Of a DNA stretch of 64,000 nt, positions 27,731 to 64,000 are shown piece by piece; position 1 is the stretch's first letter; every line of letters begins with the position of its first letter. The stretch lies in assembly GCA_008933995.1 (NCBI GenBank), contig WARS01000013.1:496001-560000 (forward strand), given 5' to 3'. This stretch comes from Datnioides undecimradiatus. Taxonomy: Eukaryota; Chordata; Actinopteri; Lobotiformes; Datnioididae. The translations under genes were made by a program, and so were the position numbers. A model generated the notes under the pieces. The model searched no databases. It saw only the letters and a program-made list of their open reading frames with translations, and was not told the DNA's origin.

Positions 27731-30084
27731 TGGCACGCATCCACATAGATCCGCACAGATAGTTGGTGACTCGAGCGCAAGTCGAGCATGAAAGCTAATA
27801 TGCAGTAAACAAAGAGAAAAGGCAGCAATGGCGGGCCATCGTGAGCTGTCTGAAATTGAAAACCTTGGCTAAATGATTGCACTAATGTTCCTTTTGTGAC
27901 TGCCGTTTAAATTGAGTTTGACTTTAATTTCGGATAAAGATGAGCTGCGCTTATGCGCCCCGGCTTTCACCTGTGAACTAAGGGCATAATGTCGCCGACG
28001 AGGTTGCTCCGATGCTTTGAAGCTGCGTTTTGTCTCTCCCGTCCATTTCCTGCGCCCGCTCGTCCTGCGTGGGCGCACGGTTCGGTTTCGACGAGACCAA
28101 ACCGAGAAGCGGAATGCCTCGGACTTTTAGCTTTAGCGTTTAGCTTTGCAAAAAAAAAAAAAAAAAACCCATTCAAAATTCATACTGATTACTTTGGGAC
28201 CCTTGGGCTCCCAATAAAAAAGTACAGCTTCATCAAATACTTATCACTGAATTACTGTCAGGGAAAGTAAGCCAAGGATGACCTTGGTGCCTTTCCTTTG
28301 CCATCCTCCCCACGCACGCACACACAACCTTCCTCCACTATAAATAAACCCCCGGGGATGTGGACTCGAGGCCAGGGTGCTTAGTACAAGGGGATGTTGG
28401 GAGTGTTTCTTGTGAGTCCAGCTGTCTCCAGAGCTCTAAATCCCTTAATTATGAGGCCAGGGAAAGCAGTCTCCTGGGAGCATTAAACATGCTCCTGTTC
28501 TGCACATTCACCAATCCCATTTGCAGGCTTTTTTCTTGTTTTTCTACCCTTTTTTTTTTTTTTTTGAAGATCGCAGGGTAATGGCGCTTGAGGATATAGA
28601 ACAAGAAGGAGGTGGTAAACGAGAGATAGAGGGAGAGATTATTATTGATGTAACTGGCACAGCAGTACTACACGGGGACAAAAGGAAGTAAATGCTGCTT
28701 TTAATGCAGCGGCGTGCAAATGCCCGCCGAACAATGGAAAGAGAAGGAGCGGCTCACGGGACAGCGGGCCTCACATCTGTGCGCATTTGCAGCATCCTGC
28801 TTTTAAGGGATCTGTATTCGCTCGATGTAATGGAATAAAGCCAGCTTGAAAACACAGAACAACCTGGCACAGGTATTTCAGGTTTGTCTCTTTCAGACCG
28901 GACCGCGGTATTGTCAGCTGAATCATATTAATGTCCAAGTTTTAGGAGGCTGGAGCTTGATCCGGCGTCATTGGAGCAACTTTTGAAAGAGTTCCACGAG
29001 CCTGTGAGGGCGGCAGAGTTCCTCAACCTAAAGATTAAGATGTGAAGTGAAAACTCGGACAGATTGCTGGATAGTGACGTTCAAACATTTCCCCCTCTCC
29101 CTCAAGACCCGACCCCAGATACATACATCGCCCCCGAAAGAGTTCGATCAATTCTGAGGGAAAAAAAAGGGGGAAAAAAGTAAAACCTTGTGTGGCAATC
29201 AGAATGCCAGGCACACAGAGCGCCAATGCTTTCCCGCGCGCTGTGTAGCTGTGCAGTTTTCATTATGTAAAGGAAAGGGAGAGATGGTGCAGAGAGGATT
29301 TAGAATTTTTATATCTGCGCTTGAATCTTCTGAGTCTTTAAAGAAACCTCCCGAAGAATGTCAAAGATATTGACATTTTTATTTATTTATTTATTTTCTG
29401 AAAGTTTCTGTGCTTTTGATATTTTTCCCTCAAGACTTCTTCATATTGTTTAGCAAACTTGTGGCCTTTTTTGCATTTCGATCTTCCTCTCCCTGTTTGG
29501 TATGAGCGCGGCGTCGGCATCGACATCCTTAGACGGTAACCTTGTCGAGAGCAAAAGAAAAAACAAAAAAAACGTAATTATCCGCTGTTTTTAAATGATT
29601 GATATGCAGGCCTGCATCGAGAGGCAGGCGGACGAGTTGGACGCACCCAACGCAAGGCCTAAAACAAAGAACCGCGGCACGGAAAACAAGGGGAGAAATT
29701 AGCTCGAGCTTTGACAAGTGGGCGAAGAGAGAGGGAGCCGCAATTAAATGAGGTATGAAAGGCTTAGAGTCCATCATCACAGACAACTGTCTTAATCTTA
29801 TACAGGCCTGTTGTGTTTGCAAATAGTGCGCCGTGCACCAGAGGTCTCGGTTTTAATCACGCCAAATATTTCACCAAGGCTTATCGCTGTCTTTGGCTTT
29901 GACTCCCGTCCCCCACCCCCACCCGCCCACAGGGCAGAAAACAATACAGCGCCGGGATCAATGCTCAGCTCTCCTCAACTAACTTCACTGGGAGGTTCTC
30001 TCACGGTTTTCCTCAAACTGAACAACTCACCTCCTCGCGCCCGATGTGGAGGAGTACTCGTCGGGGGGATTATCAATACTTATC

Positions 30085-30165
30085 AGTCAAGTGGAAACTC
30101 GCAATTTGACAGTAATTATTGTTAATCTAATAAAATTGAATTTCACGAGATTAGCCGTGGCTAAA
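30085..30165. promoter_or_regulatory. Cluster of homeodomain-type sites
   Basis: Dense AT-core sites (gtaattattgttaatctaat, gattagccg with a bicoid/OTX-like TAATCC-family core). Suggestion only. Confidence 0.25.
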
Positions 30166-30539
30166 TTGAAAGCGCGCGTCGTATGGTGTGTTAAAACTCC
30201 CCGCAGACTGCTGCAAACCCCCCCCCCCCCGTTCTCTTTGTATTTACAGCCGCTAATATTGTGAAAAAGAATCATAATTTTTTAACTGTACAGAAGCACT
30301 TGAAGCAATGCAGTTAAAAAACTGGACTGGACTCAGGCCAGCTTTCACAAAGAAGAATATGATGCCGTTTTATGGAACAGGACAGTCGATATAATAAATC
30401 CATAAAGTTGGATTGTTTTCTTTTATTGTCTGGTTATGTGCTCTGCATATTGGAGCAACGTCGCCACGCTAGAGGCGCTTTACCACTTGACACTGCTTCT
30501 GTGCGGCGTGCTTGAGCATGATTGGTCAGGAACAGACAC

Positions 30540-30660
30540 CTCTGACAGCTTATCATATGCCAGGTTGAGGCGGGCTTGTCAGTAAGCTAATGGAGTGTTC
30601 TAAGGTTAATTTACTACCATATGAATCCCATCAATAAGCAATTAAGAGGTGTGGAAACAC
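30540..30660. promoter_or_regulatory. Candidate conserved non-coding element
   Basis: Contains agctaatgg, ggttaattta, two catatg E-boxes (near 30553 and 30618) and gcaattaag in about 120 bp. Suggestion only. Confidence 0.25.
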
Positions 30661-31769
30661 AGAGGCACCCAGGCCAGCCGCTAGATCCCTTCAAACACCC
30701 CCCCCCCCCACCTCTAATCAAATGATTTCTGTGGCACGTCTGTTTAAAACCCGCTTGATGGGTTTACACATGCAGCGACACATGAAACGGGCACTTCTCC
30801 CAGCGTGACCTTCTCATCGCCTTATCTGCCTTAAAGCAGCCCATGGATTCAGAAATTGTAACTTCTCGAGGGACCCTTCGCAGTCCTCGACAGAGCCCGC
30901 AAACGCCTCTCGTGCTGATTAGAGCTTGGGTCAATTGATACATTCCTAGAACAGTCCAAACGGCGCTGAATCCGGGGGGGAGTGAAGCGGCCCGGCCTCA
31001 TAAAGAGGAGACGTGTAGATCGTTCATAGAATGACTGAGGAATGCTGCATCTTAAAGCCGCAAAACGTGGTCAAAATTGCCTTCGTTACTTGGAGGTCCT
31101 CATCGAAATTCAAGTGGTCCTCGTGCAGCTGGCCGTCATCCGCTGCGGCGCCGTCAGTTAAAACTCGGCTTGTTGATATTTCCCCGAATCAGCCGCGCTG
31201 TGGTCTACGGAGCGTTCACGTTCACGTTTAAGCCACCTTACCGGGGACTGGAGCGCCTGCATGTTGAACAGCAGATTTTCTGGGGGACGTGGGCGATTTC
31301 CATTCATTACCTCGCTCTCCTCCCCGCGCTCCTCTACGGCGCTGTGAAGTCGCGCTCACGTTTTCCCTTTACACTGCCATGACATACTTGCCGGAATCCC
31401 CAGAGACATTCAGACGGAGGGTTGGCGATATGATATGTATGAGATTTCCTACCTTATCTGCCTCATCCGACTCACATGAGCCCCGGGGAGTTTCGAACAT
31501 ACTGTCCCAACCATTCAGTTACCATTTTAAGTGGAGATTCTCTCAGCAGGTTCTTGCTTCCTTTCCTGCTTTGAAAATAGATAGATACAGTAGACCGATA
31601 AAGCGGCTCTGCAGATTTGTTTTAGCCAGCTTTATTTGAAACATCTGGGCACTGCAGCACTGCTCCCTCTCCGCTCTCGCTCCCTTGGTCTTCCTCTGCT
31701 CTCATTGCTGTCTCCACCTACACGTATAACCCCACGATGACATCTAATCTCAAAATAACTCCCGCGTAA

Positions 31770-61626
<29,857 letters not shown>

Positions 61627-61694
61627 AACCCCTCATCCAAGACACTCTCAGCCACACACATACACTCACACACCTGCCCTTCCTACACGACATC

Positions 61695-61720
61695 CACACA
61701 CACACACACACGCACACACA
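61695..61720. repeat. (CA)n repeat in the igsf21 3' UTR
   Basis: CA tract with one CG interruption, about 70 nt after the stop codon and within the predicted mRNA. Confidence 0.9.
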
Positions 61721-61951
61721 GTTTCCACAAACCCTGCAAGCCTCCTCCAGTCATCGAGAGGCCCTCCATGCGTCAGTCGATCAGGAAACGGTACCACCAC
61801 AGGATGGCGCGCCACTGTTTTTGTAACAAAATAACCAAGATAACGCTATCAAAAGAACAACGTGATGAACATGACAATAACCACCTCCTATATAGCCCCG
61901 CCCAGTTACACCTTTTTTTTTTGTTTCTTGTCCCACGTCTGCCTGTTGATC

Positions 61952-61957
61952 AATAAA
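61952..61957 (+). promoter_or_regulatory. Candidate igsf21 poly(A) signal 1 (AATAAA)
   Basis: A canonical hexamer in gatcaataaaatcag, 325 nt after the stop codon. A T-rich/GT-containing stretch follows about 50-70 nt downstream (near 62000-62030). Confidence 0.5.
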
Positions 61958-62319
61958 ATCAGTTGATTTGAAACGGAAAAGAGAAAAGCATTCGGATTTT
62001 ATTTCGATGAGTCAAAATGTCATTGGTGTTGACTGACATGTGAGACGTGGAACTGGCTTAGGCTGTGCCACCACATCAACCACACCCGTCTGTTGCTTGT
62101 CCTGGGATGCACCTGATTAGCGGCAAGCTGATAAACCGCGGGAGAACAAACACAGATGCTCCAAGAGAACATTCTTTTTTTATTAATATACACGTATTCC
62201 TTTTTTCTGATGGCTCGGAATGTACAAGAGGATTTAAACGCATTGAGTAACTAGAAGAAAAAAAAATTAATCTCCTTTTTGAGTGTATTTTGTGTACATC
62301 AGTGTAAATATTGAAAATA

Positions 62320-62325
62320 ATTAAA
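62320..62325 (+). promoter_or_regulatory. Candidate distal poly(A) signal (ATTAAA)
   Basis: The common variant hexamer ATTAAA in a context typical of vertebrate mRNA ends (tgtaaatattgaaaata just before it), followed by a GT-rich segment (ttatatgggtt, then ggttgctgagg). It is compatible with a longer 3' UTR of about 700 nt. No transcript evidence is available here. Confidence 0.4.
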
Positions 62326-62344
62326 GAGGTTATATGGGTTACGG

Positions 62345-64000
62345 CGAGGAATGGTTGCTGAGGCGGTTGGAGTTTACACTTCACCTTTGTTTGTACTTCA
62401 TTCAACACTGTTTTCAAAGATGAGTCTTGGCTGAAAGGACAGACACATTAACAGCCTTTCTGTTTCTCATTTGGGCTTTTTATATCTATATGGCAGGTCT
62501 CCAAGGACAGAGTAAAAAAAACTATCTAACATATGTCTGCTGTTTTGGGGTTGTGGTGCATGTGACGTTCCAAGATTCTTTCTCCTTTTGGTGTGTTGCA
62601 ATTGACAGCACTGCAACTCATTGTCACTGGCCTGTAATCAAGTTATTTACTTGTGACATACTATCTTAAGTGACCTACATTGTGTACAATACGTAACTCT
62701 TTACCCAGACATTTACAGTACTAGTAGGATCATTTTAGCCGCCATTCCGGGGAGGCGCTCACCTGAGGCAGCGTGTGTAAACAGGGTTGTTGCATTTGTT
62801 TCATTTCACCTGTATTAAAATGGAGAGATGACGAAACTGACAAGCCTTGACTTTACTTGTAACACTGTGTTCGACATGTTCAGCTGGATATGTGCATCTG
62901 CTAGCCGTCCTTATTGCTGAGCATCGGTAATGTCGCAGCCCGATCTTTTCAGTCCGAACACATATAACCTGACCTCATTTGTGTGCGATCACATGCAGGT
63001 GGTACACCAAGCCTTCCCATTAACCTCTACGGAGAGAAGATGCATCCAAATGTTAGGTGATGGAGTATAAAGAGAGAGAAAGGTGGAGTTAGGAATCGAT
63101 GGATGTGTGAGGAGTCGAAGCTGAGTCCGTACGAACGGAACATTTATCGTAGTTATTTTAGCCGGCACCCACGATCTTTTCGTCAAACGTAACCAAAGCG
63201 TGACCTTTTCACAACATTAACCAACTGTTTATTTTAGTTACCAGTGCTGATGACGGTGGCGCGGCTTGTAGACGATGATGAAGGTCACCCGTCTGTGGAT
63301 CAGTTCTGCACAGAAGTTAATGGGGTTGGTGCATCGGCTGCGTGTAGAATTAGAGCTCGAGTTTTAGAAAGTGTAAAGTTGTGTTATGTGTTCGCAGAGA
63401 GGAGAGACCAGGTTGAATATTTCACACCCATGCATGTCTAGACTGTTGCGGGAACTGTTTACAATCTAATTTTATGATAATCTCGCTCCGTTTCGAAATC
63501 TGAAGGACAGTCTGAGTAAGCCGAGAGGAAGAGACTCATTTTGCCTGCTCCATTACATGCAAACTTCAGACATTTCTGATTGTACCGACCCCAACGTGAC
63601 TTGAAGGAGGTTCTGACATTGCTGTTAACCATTTGTAGTTTGTACTCTGGCGCACAGTGAAGAGTAGCCTAATGCAGAGTAATCCCGCAGTTTTTGGACT
63701 TCACAAGAATTGCAATTTAAGCTATTCTAAGGACACAACATGTATTAAGGGATTAAGGTTTAAACCAGGTGGGAGGTAAGAGGAGACGTTTTTAAAGCTT
63801 AGTCGAATAGAAAGGATAGACCTATCCGTTTGGGATATCGGCTCACCTTGCCAAAGTACAATCCATATTCCTGGATTCTGGAGATGAGAGCTGCATAGCA
63901 CAAACATTATTAACAGACAGTCATATGCGCGTTGAATTAATTTCGTTTCCAGTGAGGGAAGCAGAGGGCATGAATCCTTGTCCACCCACTGTATAGCATT
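62345..64000. other. Downstream intergenic sequence, no gene recognised
   Basis: Sequence beyond the candidate igsf21 ends. A third ATTAAA occurs at 62814-62819. The short open frames (for example 63244-63441 and 63722-63985 on opposite strands) show no domain I recognise. The start of a neighbouring gene outside the window cannot be judged. Confidence 0.6.

Larger units (their letters stand above)
61627..61975 (+). other. igsf21: igsf21 proximal 3' UTR
   Basis: Sequence from the stop codon to just past the first AATAAA. It contains a CA-rich stretch (about 61651-61720) and no conserved reading frame; the open frame of about 110 codons crossing it is in a different frame from igsf21 and is mostly Thr/His repeats from the CA tract. 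The end is set by the candidate poly(A) signal at 61952 and is approximate. The UTR may continue to the second signal at 62320. Confidence 0.6.

Overview
This window is vertebrate nuclear DNA, most likely from a ray-finned fish. There are no long bacterial-style reading frames. Instead, short coding exons with GT/AG boundaries are separated by kilobases of AT-moderate intron, with many CA/TG microsatellites and decayed copies of two non-autonomous transposon families common in teleosts. The only gene I can support is the 3' two thirds of igsf21 (immunoglobulin superfamily member 21, a synaptic cell-surface protein) on the + strand. I cannot say which teleost paralogue (igsf21a or igsf21b) it is, nor name the species.

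Layout: 1-31851 contains no exon I can recognise and is read as one intron of at least 31.8 kb; the signal peptide and first Ig domain must lie upstream. Six exons follow: 31852-31967, 42620-43100, 49441-49526, 54566-54758, 57448-57486 and 61550-61626 (stop codon). Intron phases agree at every junction (1, 0, 1, 0, 1, 1) and join into one 329-residue frame after a split first codon. The frame covers the second Ig-like domain with a long insert, a third Ig-like domain lacking its first cysteine, a short Asn-rich stalk, and a hydrophobic C-terminus of the GPI-signal type. The 3' UTR starts at 61627, with candidate poly(A) signals at 61952 and 62320. The rest, to 64000, holds no gene I recognise.

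The introns hold a hAT-like MITE with degenerate 8-bp target duplications (52639-52970), a second MITE ending about 80 bp before the last exon (about 61187-61470), a possible retroelement 3' end near 23.5-23.85 kb, many microsatellites, and several AT-rich blocks with homeodomain/POU-type sites that look like conserved regulatory elements but cannot be proved so without alignment. Perfect POU octamers appear more often than expected, including two close pairs.

I found no evidence of a wholly new biological system. The best leads are splice-level: a strong second donor in exon 49441-49526, a read-through or cryptic exon that would remove the GPI tail, and transposon sequence crowding the last exon.
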